From the NCBI GenBank assembly GCA_033032865.1, contig JAWHQI010000527.1, positions 620,001-684,000 of the forward strand: 64,000 bases of DNA, given 5' to 3'. The notes beneath the pieces were generated by a model that searched no databases, was not told the DNA's origin, and saw only the letters and a program-made list of their open reading frames with translations. Source of the DNA: Dactylorhiza incarnata. Its lineage: Eukaryota; Streptophyta; Magnoliopsida; Asparagales; Orchidaceae. How positions within the stretch are numbered: position 1 is the stretch's first letter; every line of letters begins with the position of its first letter. This document shows, in pieces, positions 31,261-43,078 of this stretch. A program made the position numbers and the translations under genes.

Positions 31261-32857
31261 AATGAATTAATGAATAATAAAAAGCATACCCTAATATAAT
31301 CGAGATATAATTTTTGATGACAACAAAGGTGACTAATCGTGGGCGGGTGCACCATATGTATACACTATATGTAATCGAGATTTTTGTTTCTTCCTAATCT
31401 ATACACTAATATATTTATTTGTATATTGATTTTTTTTATATATGTAGGAATTTACAAATAATTTTTAGTAGCCATATAATCAAAATGCTAAACTATGCTC
31501 AAATAATCATGCATCATTGATGGCAACTTCTTCCTCGCTCCAGATCTTCCCTGCAATTTGGACACTGAATTGCACAAAACAACTCAATCTATCCGGGCAT
31601 TTATACTCAAGTTCCTATGAGTGAAAATTTTAATGCTAATAGAAAGATGTTTTTGTGATACAGAGTATTATGATTGAAAAACAAAGTTCGAATCCTTTTA
31701 GCAAATTATAAAGGATCAAAGTAAAGAACTAAAGCACGATCTCATTTTGTTCCAACCTGCGGTGAGCACTGTCAAAATGATTGTGTTCAAGGTTTTTCAG
31801 TGCTTCTTTATTTCCTTTTCCTGAAATAGAAATATCAGAACTTGAGATTAAATATTTGAACAAACCTTAAATATCAAAACAAATTTCCTTTCTAAACGGT
31901 AAAAAACATAGATTGGAAATCATAATAAATTTTCTTATATACATCACAAAAACAATATATGCCAGAAGTCTTGCATAGGCAAACAGAAAATGAACCAAAA
32001 AACATCTGGAAATTTAGACAGCAAGTTCCCATCTCGATTAACTTCACATTTACAGTACATCAAATACAATATGGGATGGAAGCCTGAATCATGCAGCAAC
32101 AGGTAGGAATAAGAATTCCCTAAAAAAACTTGACTACACCATGGGACTGAGAAAGATTGAAAAAGTTAAAATAAAAACAATGGGGAATGACACCATTCAG
32201 TAGACATTTCAGCAAGCACCTTATGTGCAGAAGATACACAACTAAAATTGTTATAAAAAATGCAAAACAAAGATTCCCCAAAGCATGTAATTATAAGTTT
32301 AAAAGAGAAAAAAATGAAAAGAGCGAAAAATAACAGAGTAAATTAAGTAATGTAGAAGACGACAGGGGTAAAGAAATCAAAAACCTCTTCCCAGGCCAAT
32401 GATTGCATCTTCCTCTTCCAAAACCCGAAGGTAAGAAGGATTTCCGGCGGTAGAAAATTGCTTTCACCGTGGGGTAGCTGTTCTCGTGAAGTAGCAGTTC
32501 TTCGTGGACCTTCTCTGCGTGGGAGTCGATGGATTTCAGAGATTTGGACGACCTTTAGGGGGTTCTGCGATGGCTGAGGTGGAAGTGTTGGTAGGCGGAT
32601 TCAAGGGAGGGTCATTTCTCTGATCGTGGGAGGGTTGCAAAATGAAGTTGTCGAATGAGGAGTGATGGCGAGTTTTTGTAGGTGGTTTATTAGGAACCGC
32701 TGAATACTGTTTTTTTGGATCGGCGATGTGTGAAATCGTGGATGGTGGTTAATTTGGATAGGAATGTTTCCGATGAAATAAGTGAAGGCATCCAACGGTG
32801 GTAAATCAAAGCGCGGTAAGAGCGGGGAAAATAGTATATTGTCTTATATAATAAAGA

Positions 32858-33532
32858 TATATATATATATATATATTTATACATACATATATATATACAT
32901 ATATATATACTTAATATATGTATGTATATATATACATATATACTTATATATGTATACTTAGTATATATATATTAAGTATATATAAGTATATATATACTTA
33001 ATATATATATATATAAATATATATATATGTATATATGTATATATATATATGTATATATGTATATATGTATATATATCTGTATATATATGTATATATATAT
33101 ATATGTATATATGTATATATATATGTATATATTAAGTATATATATATACATATATATATACATATATATATACTTATATATATATATATACATATATACT
33201 TATATATGTATACTTAGTATATATATTAAGTATATATAAGTATATATACTTAATATATATGTATATATATGTATATATATATATCTGTATATATATGTAT
33301 ATATATATATGTATATATGTATATATATATGTATATATGTATATATATATTAAGTATATATATACATATATATACATATATTTATACATATATATATAAG
33401 TATATATATACTAAGTATATATAAGTATATATATATTAAGTATATATAAGTATATATATATATATATGTATATATATGTATATATGTATATATATATATG
33501 TATACATATATATATATATACTTATATATATA
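32858..33532. repeat. TA-rich tract between He6 and He7
   Basis: A TA dinucleotide tract of about 675 bases. The Tyr/Ile open frames on both strands are artefacts. Confidence 0.9.
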
Positions 33533-36500
33533 CGAGTGACAGGCACGGGCCTCCGGCCCTATGCAAGGCGACATTTGTCGTGGGGGCGACATTCGTCGTG
33601 GGGGCGACATTTGTCGTGGGTGGCGACATTTGTCGTGGGGGATGGTCGTTGAAAATTTTGGATGGTAGGCATGGTAGTGGATGAGTTAGTCGTTGTTTGT
33701 TGTATGGTAGGCATGACAGTCGATGAGTTAGTCGTTGTTTGTTGTATTTGTTGTAGGTTACTTGTTGTGTACGCGTCAATTCTTTGTCGATTTCTACGAA
33801 GTTCTCTTCTTCGGGCATTATTTGTCTCACGTCTCTCTTGAGTTGATGCATATGTAGGAGCCCGTCCTCTTCGGCGGGAAGTTGCGTTTGGCACTTGTGT
33901 GATGTTCGTCTCCATGATTTAAGTTGCCCTTGTCGTTGCACTGTTAACAAAGAAACATGTAGATGCCCTTAATTTTAATTGTCCAACTATAATTACAGAA
34001 CTAACCCCGTATTTATATTCAATAGTAATGCATGATAAGATGACTAATGCATGTTTTAAGAGAATCTAAAAACATGATTTCTGTATTCGTCGACATCAGG
34101 AAAATTTAAAAGTATGTTGATAACATATTTGGGCAATTAATCTCCACACATGTACAAAAAATAAGAACAGGGATGTAATATTCTTAGTGTTTAAAATGGA
34201 AATAGTGCTCCAAAAAAAAAGTGAAACAGATTGTGTAAGCAAGCCAAATATGGTCAATATATGACCTCACAAATGTCTAAAATTGCATTATTCAAGTTGA
34301 ACAAAAGAGGACATGAATGTACACCAAATGAAATCAATACCATGTGGATGGATAATAACATAGGATCTGGTTTGGAGATTCATTGAAGATTTGGTAATCA
34401 ATTTATAATTAATTCTTGGAAACCATAATTGTAAGCATACCACGCTAAAAATATATCAAAGTGAATTATATGAGACAAAAACCCAAATTCTAAACAAACC
34501 ACGCTTAAAATAAAACAAATTATGAACTAAAATGAGCATTGATCCTTCATTCCCCGTTAAAACACTAAATTAATCATTTGTTTGATGCATACTCTTCCAG
34601 GAGTTGTAGGGTTGGTTGAGGCAGACCTACAAACACCTTGTGTGTGAAGGTGGTTAACCATCAATGAAGAGCCGGAACTAACAATTCTTTGTCCACAATT
34701 GGAGCCATTTAATAATAGCAGGTAACAGTGAAAATGGTCATGAAAAGATCCAAAAATTTGTAGTGATGTAATACTCCATAACTAAAAAATATAGCTTGAT
34801 TTTTTAGGTGAGGTTTTATTAAGAAGTGAGCATTCTAAAGAGAACAATATTGTGATTAATTTAGATTGGTAGCACATTTGATATAGTGGTGAGGTTTTAT
34901 TAAGAAGTGAGCATTCTAAAGATGATGTTGATCCCATAATGTAGATTGAACGAGCATATCTTGATGTACTAAAATTTGGAGCGGTTAAACTATTATTTCA
35001 CTGTAAGCATAAAACTATAATTCAGAAAATTTCATCGAATGTAAAATTTAAAATCATGAATCGAATGAGGCATGCAGTGTACTTTTGAATTCAGGCCTTA
35101 AGGAACCATTGTAATTAGGTATACAGGAAAAGGGGTTGGGAGTAGATTAATGAGATGAATAAGTTGATTCTTCATCAATTTCCATGAAACTTTCATGTAC
35201 CATAGAAAATTTAAGCAATCCCAATTCCCCAAAAACAATGCTTATCAAATCTAACAATTTTTTATCTCAAATCTTATTAGTCAAACTCCAAAGCTACAGA
35301 TTTTAATAGCCTATTAATTATACCGCCTTGGATCTGTAGCCCCTACAGATCTTAATAGCTACAGATCTTTACATGCATGCAAGGTGGATGTGATTCACAT
35401 CTTATTAGTGATAGATACAATAAACTCTCAAGCTATAGATCTTAAATAGAAACAGAAATTTCTGAAATAAAATATTCTTCAGACATGTTTGCTGGCATAC
35501 CTTGAATGAGGAAGGCTCTGTTTTTATACCTTCAATGAAGAAGCTATATATTTTTTCTCACCTGAAACAAAAACCTAGTTAATGTTGTAAATGAACTTGC
35601 AGATAAAATGAAATAAAAACAGAAATTTCTGAAATAAAATATACTTCACACATATTTGATGGCATACCTTCAATGAGGAAGGCTTTGTTTATGTACCATC
35701 AATGAAAGAGCTGTGGTTTTTTTCTCACCTGAAAGAAAAAATCAACATTAACTTGGATTATAATAGTCTAATGAGAGCTAAACCCCAAGATTAATGTATG
35801 ACTATGCATACCCAAACAAAAAACTTATATGTATACACAAAAAAATCTTATTGCTGCATATGTACATTGCTCTGAAATATTATTTCAGATCTGAAAATAT
35901 AATCAGTTCTGAAATTATAAGCTGAAAATATGTCTACTGAAAAGAGATTGTTTAAATTGGTCCAAGTTGCAACATATATGAGATCTGAAAATAACACAAC
36001 AGAAATCAATATATTTCAGTGGATTTGAGGAAGGCCGAGTCCAGCATTCTCAGATTACAGAAGGATTTGAGGAAGCATTCCCTGCAGCAGAAATCAGTTC
36101 GGAAAACAACAAATATAAATTGAACTGAAACTGGAAGGAAGTTCTCAATCCTGGAATGAAACAAAATCGAACTGAAAATGGAAGGAGAGGAGCAAATCTG
36201 AGAACGGAGGACGAAACAAAATCTGACGAAGAAAGAAAATCAGAAAATAGAAGAAATCCTGTGCTTACTGAGTCTGTTTGTAGAGGCGTGATCGAGAAAG
36301 AGTTTGCATACCATGATCGTAGATTATAGTGAGAAGTCACGCCGGATACGACGGCTGCGAGGGAGAAGGGATGCGACGGCGGCGAGGGAGAAGGACTTAG
36401 ACCCGGAGGAAGAAGTGGCGCCGGAGATGCGAAGCGACGCCGGAGATGCGCGTAGGAGCGAAGTGAAGGACTGAGCGGAAGAGGGAACTTGTTGGCTGCG

Positions 36501-36710
36501 GGGGGGAGGGAAGTCTAGGGCAAGCGTCCAAAGGGGGGATCGGGATGAGTGGTATCCGCGCGTTCTATTTTAAAGGTAAGTTGAAAATCGGGGTAAAGAA
36601 TGAACGGTTCATATATTTCGTAGCCATATTGAAGGGTCATATTTTTTTGTCTCTTTTTTTTATCTCACGCTATTCGCAGATCACTATATTTCTTTTTAAT
36701 ATAGTATAGA
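33533..36710 (-). mobile_element. He7: Helitron, minus strand
   Basis: The 3' end at 33533 shares its first 50 bases with the He6 tail, including the GGGCCTCCGGCCC hairpin. The 5' end at 36710 reads TCTATACTATATTAAAAAG on the minus strand, a classic plant Helitron start. Both sides are TA tracts. A short His/Asp-rich minisatellite and a basic ORF lie at the tail. The stretch 33950-36040 is AT-rich without a gene, with a duplicated segment (GGTGAGGTTTTATTAAGAAG at about 34807 and 34888). Minus-strand leader-like GC-rich sequence lies at 36330-36540. Confidence 0.65.
33559..33915 (-). CDS. Basic ORF in He7, possible Helitron protein N-terminus
   Basis: The frame is 118 codons from an ATG at 33915. 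The first 50 residues are Arg/Asn-rich ([27 protein letters not shown]). This resembles the basic leader found at the start of plant Helitron Rep/helicase proteins, but no Rep or helicase domain follows. The end runs into the tail minisatellite ([20 protein letters not shown]). It is either a relic exon or chance, and family assignment is uncertain. Confidence 0.3.
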   Translation of the reverse strand: METNITQVPNATSRRRGRAPTYASTQERRETNNARRRELRRNRQRIDAYTTSNLQQIQQTTTNSSTVMPTIQQTTTNSSTTMPTIQNFQRPSPTTNVATHDKCRPHDECRPHDKCRLA

Positions 36711-36911
36711 TATATGTATAGATATATATATTTATACTTATGTATATATATAAGTATATATATATACAGATATATATATATACATATATATATTCATATA
36801 TATACATATATACATATATATATACAGATATATATACATATATACATATATATATACATATATATATACATATATATACGTATATATATGTATATATATT
36901 AAGTATATATA
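36711..36911. repeat. TA-rich tract between He7 and He8
   Basis: The dinucleotide tract lies between two Helitron 5' ends that point away from each other. Confidence 0.85.
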
Positions 36912-38077
36912 TCTTTAACTACTAAATGCAAGAACTTGCCTTTGGTGCAACATTCAGCTTGGGTCAATTATAACCTCAGTCTTTTACGCCAATGACTTAA
37001 CATAACTCATAAAAAAAAAGAATTTTATAAAATATAAGGGATATTGGTGTAATAACACAATATCCAAATAATAAAAAAATTAAAACAAATTCAGAAATTC
37101 AAAAAGTTTTTACTAGAGCTCCTAAACCTACTAGCCTAGCTTATCATTACCTACTAAATAATACTTTAAAATGATTTTCTGTTAATATATATATATATAT
37201 ATTTTTGCAAATTTTTTTATAAAATAGTAATTATAATTTTTTTTCGGTCATTTTGAGTACTCATATGTATATGTTGTGGGCCCAGCCGTCTGAGACGAAC
37301 ACTATCCGCACCCCAGCCAACGAAGCCTATCCGCACCCCAGCTAAAAAAATCAGAATTACAGCGTTCGTCGAACGCAGAAGGGCCGCCGTTCGTCGAACG
37401 GCGGCACGCGTTCGACGAACGCGTGAACTCCTGCGTTCGACGAACGCTGAGTTCACGCGTTCGTCGAACGCGTGCCGCCGTTCGACGAACGGCGACTAAA
37501 TTAATTCTTGATGCCCGCCTTTATTAAATTAATTCTATCCGCACCCCAGCTAAAAAATTAATTCTATCCGGAGCCCCGTTCGACTAACGGGTCCCGTTCG
37601 ACGAACGAGGGATTCCGTTCGACTAACGGGACCCGTTCGACTAACGTGCGGGGTTCGACGAACACTGGATTTTTATTAAATTAATTCTATCCGCACCTCA
37701 GCTAAAAAATTAATTCTATCCGGGGCCCCGTTCGACTAACGGGTCCCGTTCGACGAACGCGGGATTCCGTTCGACTAACGGGACCCGTTCGACTAACGGG
37801 CGGGGTTCGACGAAATCCCCGGTTCGACAAACGGGCGGGGTTAAAATTTCTTAACGTAAATCTATTTAAATAATAAATTAAATTAATTAAATTTCTTAAT
37901 AAAATTAAAATTTATTTAAATATGGGGGCGGACGAAGCCCTCCGAGGGGGCGGGCGAAGCCCGCCGGGGGGGGCAGGCGAAGCCCGCCTTGAATGTCAAG
38001 CGGGCGAAGCCCGCTTGATCACGGGCGAAGCCCGTAGCGACGCATCGAGAACGGGCGTAGCCCGTTCGAAGATGCTA
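36912..38077 (+). mobile_element. He8: Helitron with canonical CTAG end
   Basis: The 5' end TCTTTAACTACTAAATGC at 36912 and the 3' end CTAG at 38074-38077, preceded by ACGGGCGTAGCCCGT, fit the standard Helitron rule with T following. The interior holds a cluster of TTCGACGAA-type palindromes (37355-37840) and a hairpin tail (37925-38065). It has no coding capacity. Confidence 0.7.
37355..37840. repeat. Cluster of TTCG(A/T)CGAA palindromes
   Basis: Six longer palindromes of the form CGTTCGTCGAACG or CGTTCGACGAACG occur within 130 bases (37358-37490). A second block of alternating GTTCGACTAACGGG and CCCGTTCGACGAACG units, itself duplicated, follows at 37565-37680 and 37728-37840. Confidence 0.8.
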
Positions 38078-38707
38078 GTACATATATATATATAAGTATA
38101 TATATATACAAATATACATATATATATACATACATATATATATATATACTTATATATATATGTATATATATATATTTATATATTTATATATATACATATA
38201 TATATATATATGTATATACACATATATATATACATATATACATATATATATAAATATACATATATATATTTATATATATTTACATATATATACGTATATA
38301 TAAGTATATATATATTAGGTATATATACATATACATATATATATAAGTATATATATACATATATATATATATAAACATATTAATTTATATATATATTCAT
38401 ATATATAGGTATATATATGTATATATATATATTAAGTAAATATATATATATACATATATATTTATTTATATATATACATATATATATATATATATACTTA
38501 TATATATGTATATATATATACTTAATATATATACATATATATATATATGTATATATATACGTATATATATGTATATATATATATTAAGTATATATATATA
38601 TATATATTAAGTATATATATATATATGTATATATATATATTAAGTATATATATATACATATATATATATATACTTATATATATATACTATATATATAAGT
38701 ATATAGG
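38078..38707. repeat. TA-rich tract left of G2
   Basis: The TA dinucleotide tract is interrupted by insertion of G2 and resumes at 45975-46042. Positions 38703-38707 (ATAGG) are the left target duplication. Confidence 0.9.
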
Positions 38708-39678
38708 TGTACAACCCTCATATTTCCCGAGTTGGTGTGACCCGACCCAGATGAGACCAAGACAGTGACGGTAGCCGAGACGGTCGAGACCGGTTAAGGC
38801 AAAAAGAGGCAGGGGGAAGCGGAGGGAGCACCCGCTCCCCCCACTCCTTTCGGGCGAGTGGGAGGGGCTCTCCCACTCGCCGGCCCCCTTGGGCGAGTGG
38901 GAGAGGCCCTCCCACTCGCCGGCCCCCTTGGGCGAGTGGGAGGAGCCCTCCCACTCGCCGGGCGAGTGGGAGGAGCCCTCCCACTCGCCGGGCGAGTGGG
39001 AGAGGCCCTCCCACTCGCCGGCCCCCTTGGGCGAGTGGGAGGAGCCCTCCCACTCGCCGGCCCCCTTTGGGGGGCGAGTGGGAGAGGCTCTCCCACTCGC
39101 CGCCTCCTTTGGGCGAGTGGGGGAGACCCTCCCACTCGCCCGGCATCCTTAGGGGAGGCGAGCAGGACCTCCCGTGAGGGGGGGAGTGGGCACCTCGAAC
39201 CCCACTCGCCCCTCCTCCTGCGTCGACTGTTCATGTTCATGGTCGGACTGCGGATAACAGAATTTTGGCTATTCGCAGTCCAATTTTGGCTATTCGCAGT
39301 CCATTTTTGGGAAAGTCTATAAATAGACCCCCATGGGCACCTTGGGAAGGGTTGTTGGTTCCTACCCCCTCTCTCGCGTGTGAGCAAGCACTACCCCTCC
39401 CCTCCCCTTGACGTTGAAGGTGGTCGGTGAGGTGTTCCTTAGTGCCCTCCAAGGTGCCCAGGCTCAGCATTGGCTTGGGAGGGGAAGCGCTCTAAGATCT
39501 TCCGGGTATGTGGTGGGACCTCCTCGCTGAAGCTTAAGGGGTCCATTTGTGGATTCAAGTGTTCAACAAGTCCAAGTCTCTCAGTTCCAAGCGACCGGTC
39601 AAGGGTCTAGGCTTAGGTCAAGTAAGGGTTAGTCGCAACCCCCTTTCGAACGCTGAGACCGGGTTACTGGTTTCAACA
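38708..39678 (+). repeat. G2 5' LTR with hairpin array
   Basis: It is 971 bases, TGTACAACCC to TTTCAACA. U3 (38845-39145) contains eight hairpin units with arms GGCGAGTGGGAG and CTCCCACTCGCC around a GAGCC-like loop. The TATA box is at 39318-39325. The ORFs through the array come from the repeat. Confidence 0.95.
39318..39325 (+). promoter_or_regulatory. TATA box in G2 5' LTR
   Basis: TATAAATA follows the U3 hairpin array. The same box occurs at 45615-45622 in the 3' LTR. The following words (CCATGGGCACCTTGGGAAG) resemble the G1 LTR after its TATA box. Confidence 0.7.
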
Positions 39679-39681
39679 TTC

Positions 39682-39699
39682 TGGTGCGGTGAGCGTGGA
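39682..39699 (+). other. G2 primer-binding site (tRNA-Phe type)
   Basis: The 18 bases are identical to those in G1 and begin three bases after the LTR. Confidence 0.75.
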
Positions 39700-39733
39700 A
39701 GCGACTAGTTCGGAAAGTTCTGGGCCGAGTCTC

Positions 39734-42700
39734 ATGGAGGGAAGCAGGGAACCAAGGAGCTCGCCTCCTCCCATCAAGCTGCGATCACCGACAGAGGAGG
39801 AGGCAGAGGAGGCAGATCCTGCGTTAAGCGATCTGACCAAGTTAGAGGTGGCGGAAGAAGTGACTGAGAAAGAGGTCATTAGCGGCAGTGGAAGGCCGGA
39901 AAAGATACGAATTAGCGGGAGGCTGAGCGGGCAGGATCAGGAAAGGATCCGAAGATGTGTCCAGCAGAACATAGACATTTTTGCATGGAAAGCTGCGGAG
40001 ATGCCGGGTATTGATGCGGATGTGGCATGTCATCGCCTCAACCTTGACCCAAACATCCGCCCCGTTCGCCAGAAGAAGAGGAAGGTGTCGCCCACCCTCG
40101 CTGGGCCAATTAGGGAGGAGGTGAGGAAGCTGCTGGAGGCAGGGTTCGTGGAAGAAATCCAGTACCCAGGATGGGTCTCAAACGTAGTGATGGTACCGAA
40201 GGGAGAAGGGAAGTGGAGAATGTGCGTGGACTTCACTATGCTGAACAAAGCGTGCCCTAAAGACTGCTATCCGTTGCCTCGGATCGATGCGTTGGTAGAT
40301 TCAGCGGTCGGTTTCCCAGTTATGAGCTTCTTGGATGCGTTCTCCGGCTATCATCAAATTCGAATGCATTCGCCCCACGTCAAGGACGTCTCGTTCATCA
40401 CGGACGATGGATGTTACTGTTACAAGATGATGCCGTTCGGGTTGAGGAATGCAGGGGCAACGTACCAGAGGATGATGGATCGAGTCTTCAGAGAGCAGAA
40501 GGGGCGCAACTTAGAGGTCTACGTGGATGACTTGATGGTTAAAAGCCGGGATGTGGAGTCCCACCTGCAAGACCTAATGGAGACCTTCGCTACCCTTCGG
40601 AGGTTCAAGATGAGGTTGAACCCTTCCAAGTGCGTTTTTGGAGCAAGTCGAGGAAAGTTCTTGGGTCATCTACTCACCCCGGAGGGGGTCGAACCCAATC
40701 CAGACAAGGTAAAAGCCATTCTGGAGTTGGAATCGCCAAGGAACGCGAAAGAAATTCAGAGGCTGACTGGAAAGTTAGCAGGGCTGAGTCGGTTCCTCTC
40801 CAGGGCGGGAGAGAAATGCTCTCCCTTCTTCAAGGCACTGCGCCAGGGACAGAAATTCGAATGGACACCAGAGTGTGAGAAAGCCTTTCAGGCCTTGAAG
40901 GAACAGCTAACGCGAGCCCCCTTACTCCAGGGGCCGAGGGAAGGAGAAGACCTTTTTCTCTACCTAGGGGTAGGGGTCGAGGCAGTGAGTTCGGTCCTGG
41001 TCCGGGAAGAGGGGAAGAAGCAGCTGCCGATCTACTATGTTAGCAGAGTCCTGAAGAAGGCAGAGCTGAGGTATCCTGTCCTGGAAAAGCTGGCATTTGC
41101 CTTGATCATCTCAGCCCGGAAACTCCGCCCGTATTTCCAGGCTCACTCGATCAAGGTGGTGACTGATCACCCCCTTCGCAACATTATGGAGGGAGTAGAG
41201 CATTCAGGCAGGTTGGCAAAGTGGTCAGTAGAGCTCAGCGAGTTTGATGTCAGCTTCATCCCCCGGTTGTCGATGAAGGCACAAGCGGTAGCAGACTTCC
41301 TGGCAGAATACGTCAAAGAGGTGGACGGGCCAGAGCCCGCCGGGTTGGTGGCATGGGATCTGTTCGCGGATGGAGCCTCAGGGAAAAGTTCCCTCGGCGG
41401 AGGGGTGATCCTGGTCAGCCCACATGGGACCAGGATCGAGCAAGCGATCCACATTCGGTTCCCTGTGACCAACAACCAGGCCGAGTATGAGGCAGTGGTG
41501 GCAGGGCTCCGTCTGGCGAAAGAGCTGGAGATCCGGGACGTGAAGGTTTTCACAGATTCAATGGTGGTGGCCTCCCAGGTTCGAGGAGAGTTCGAAGCAA
41601 AGGAGCCAACCCTCCAGAAGTATCTGGCGAAGGTTAGGGACCTCGTCGGATGGTTCTGCACATTCTCCATTCAGCACATTCCAAGAGAGGAGAACACCCG
41701 AGCGGATCAGTTGGCGAAGCACGGTCCTCGCGCAGGAGGGACGGTGACCGAGTTGTTCCACCCGTCCATCGAGGAAGGCGAGTTGATGGAGATTGATCAA
41801 AGAGCCTCGTGGATAGACCCGATCCTCACCTTCTTGACCTCAGGCAAGTTCCCGAAAGGAGACCTAGATAAGAGGCGGTTCAGGTACAAGTCAGCATACT
41901 ACATAATGCGCGAAGGGAGCCGGTACAGGAAGACCTTGGCCGGGCTCTTAGCAAGGTGCGTAACGGAAGATGAAGTTCCAAGGGTCTTGGAGGAAATCCA
42001 CTCCGGAGAATGCGGGAGCCATTCGGGAAGTCAGACCCTGGAGAAGAGAGTGCTGAGGCAAGGATACTTCTGGTCGACTTTGCGGAAGGATGCCATAGAA
42101 TTTGCAAAAAAGTGTCAGAAGTGTCAACTCTTCGCGCCGCTCCAACTTCAACCCGCGCAGAGGCTCAAAACGATCACTGCGCCCTGGCCCTTCGCCATCT
42201 GGGGGATGGATTTGGTCGGCCCATTCCCTCAGGCTAGCGGTCAGAGGAGATTCTTGTTGGTTATGATTGATTATTTCTCCAAGTGGGTGGAGGTTAAGGC
42301 TTTGGCAAAGACGACCTCACAAGTGATAAAGAATTTCATATGGGGAGAAATAATTTCCAGACACGGACTCCCCCTTGCCATAGTAACCGACAACGGGCCG
42401 CAATTCGCTAGCGATGAACTTATCACTTTCTGCGGTCAAGTGGGCATCGACCTCCGCTTTGCCTCTGTCCACCATCCTCGAAGCAATGGACAGGTAGAGG
42501 CTGCCAACAAAGTCATTGTCAACTTACTGAAGAAGAAGGTGGAGAACCTGAAAGGGAATTGGGTGGAGCAACTCCCCTCGGTCTTATGGGCTTTAAGAAC
42601 AACTCCAAACACGGCAACGGGCGAAACGCCATTCAAACTCTCCCACGGGTCAGAAGCCGTACTCCCAGTGGAGTTTGAGGTCAGATCCCCCTGGGTCGTA

Positions 42701-43078
42701 GCTGCCGAGGAAGGAGACGAGGACTGGAGAATGGGCAACGAGGAGGAGCAACGACTCTCGCTGGATATGGTTGAAGAGCTCCGGGACCTCGCCACGGTTC
42801 GACAAGAGGAAGTGAAGCGTCGGATGGCCAGGTACTTCGATAAGAACATTAGAATCAAACAATTCATCCCCGGAGATCTAGTCCTCAAAAAGGTTGACGC
42901 CGCGGGAAGGTCGGCAAACGTAGGAAAGCTCCAACCCAATTGGGAGGGGCCCTATGTAATCTTGGAGGCCCTGAGGTCGGGGGGGGGGGGGGGGGGGGGG
43001 TATCGCCTCCAAAATGTTGAGGGAACCCCCCTTGGTAATACTTGGAGTGGCGACGATCTTAAACGTTTTTATCCTTAA
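39734..43078 (+). CDS. pol: G2 Pol (RT, RNase H, second RNase H, integrase), intact
   Basis: The first ATG is at 39734, giving 1114 residues; the frame is open upstream to the primer-binding site. RT has DFTMLNKACPKD and YVDD near residue 262. The first RNase H follows, then the Tat-type second RNase H starting FADGASGKSSLGGG, and integrase with WGMDLVGP, TDNGPQF and NGQVEAANK. It is about 75-80% identical to G1 Pol by eye. It lacks the zinc knuckle and protease. Near the end a 22-base G-run (42979-43000) encodes seven glycines in frame, where G1 has six G. The C-terminus WSGDDLKRFYP is complete. Confidence 0.9.
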   Translation: MEGSREPRSSPPPIKLRSPTEEEAEEADPALSDLTKLEVAEEVTEKEVISGSGRPEKIRISGRLSGQDQERIRRCVQQNIDIFAWKAAEMPGIDADVACHRLNLDPNIRPVRQKKRKVSPTLAGPIREEVRKLLEAGFVEEIQYPGWVSNVVMVPKGEGKWRMCVDFTMLNKACPKDCYPLPRIDALVDSAVGFPVMSFLDAFSGYHQIRMHSPHVKDVSFITDDGCYCYKMMPFGLRNAGATYQRMMDRVFREQKGRNLEVYVDDLMVKSRDVESHLQDLMETFATLRRFKMRLNPSKCVFGASRGKFLGHLLTPEGVEPNPDKVKAILELESPRNAKEIQRLTGKLAGLSRFLSRAGEKCSPFFKALRQGQKFEWTPECEKAFQALKEQLTRAPLLQGPREGEDLFLYLGVGVEAVSSVLVREEGKKQLPIYYVSRVLKKAELRYPVLEKLAFALIISARKLRPYFQAHSIKVVTDHPLRNIMEGVEHSGRLAKWSVELSEFDVSFIPRLSMKAQAVADFLAEYVKEVDGPEPAGLVAWDLFADGASGKSSLGGGVILVSPHGTRIEQAIHIRFPVTNNQAEYEAVVAGLRLAKELEIRDVKVFTDSMVVASQVRGEFEAKEPTLQKYLAKVRDLVGWFCTFSIQHIPREENTRADQLAKHGPRAGGTVTELFHPSIEEGELMEIDQRASWIDPILTFLTSGKFPKGDLDKRRFRYKSAYYIMREGSRYRKTLAGLLARCVTEDEVPRVLEEIHSGECGSHSGSQTLEKRVLRQGYFWSTLRKDAIEFAKKCQKCQLFAPLQLQPAQRLKTITAPWPFAIWGMDLVGPFPQASGQRRFLLVMIDYFSKWVEVKALAKTTSQVIKNFIWGEIISRHGLPLAIVTDNGPQFASDELITFCGQVGIDLRFASVHHPRSNGQVEAANKVIVNLLKKKVENLKGNWVEQLPSVLWALRTTPNTATGETPFKLSHGSEAVLPVEFEVRSPWVVAAEEGDEDWRMGNEEEQRLSLDMVEELRDLATVRQEEVKRRMARYFDKNIRIKQFIPGDLVLKKVDAAGRSANVGKLQPNWEGPYVILEALRSGGGGGGGYRLQNVEGTPLGNTWSGDDLKRFYP
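42979..43000 (+). repeat. 22-base G-run inside G2 pol
   Basis: This G homopolymer sits at the same codon position where G1 has six G (23346-23351). It keeps the frame here. Confidence 0.85.

Larger units (their letters stand above)
15157..32857 (-). mobile_element. He6: Helitron split by retrotransposon G1
   Basis: The 3' end (CGAG on the plus strand at 15157-15160) has the hairpin GGGCCTCCGGCCC just inside. The 5' end lies at 32857 and reads TCTTTATTATATAAGAC on the minus strand. Both ends touch TA tracts. Removing G1 and one ATATT duplication joins 15157-16369 to 29926-32857, about 4.1 kb. A GACATTCGTCGTGGG minisatellite fills the 3' end. A related block recurs at 30937-31260, which may mark a second nested copy. 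The stretches 15840-16364, 29926-30390 and 31300-32820 are AT-rich without recognisable genes. Leader-like GC-rich sequence occurs near 30480-30850 and 32400-32660 on the minus strand. Confidence 0.55.

Noticed and set aside
38718..39387. Gly/Pro/Ser-rich frames on both strands in the G2 LTR
   Set aside because: They are produced by the hairpin array in U3. They end where the array ends.
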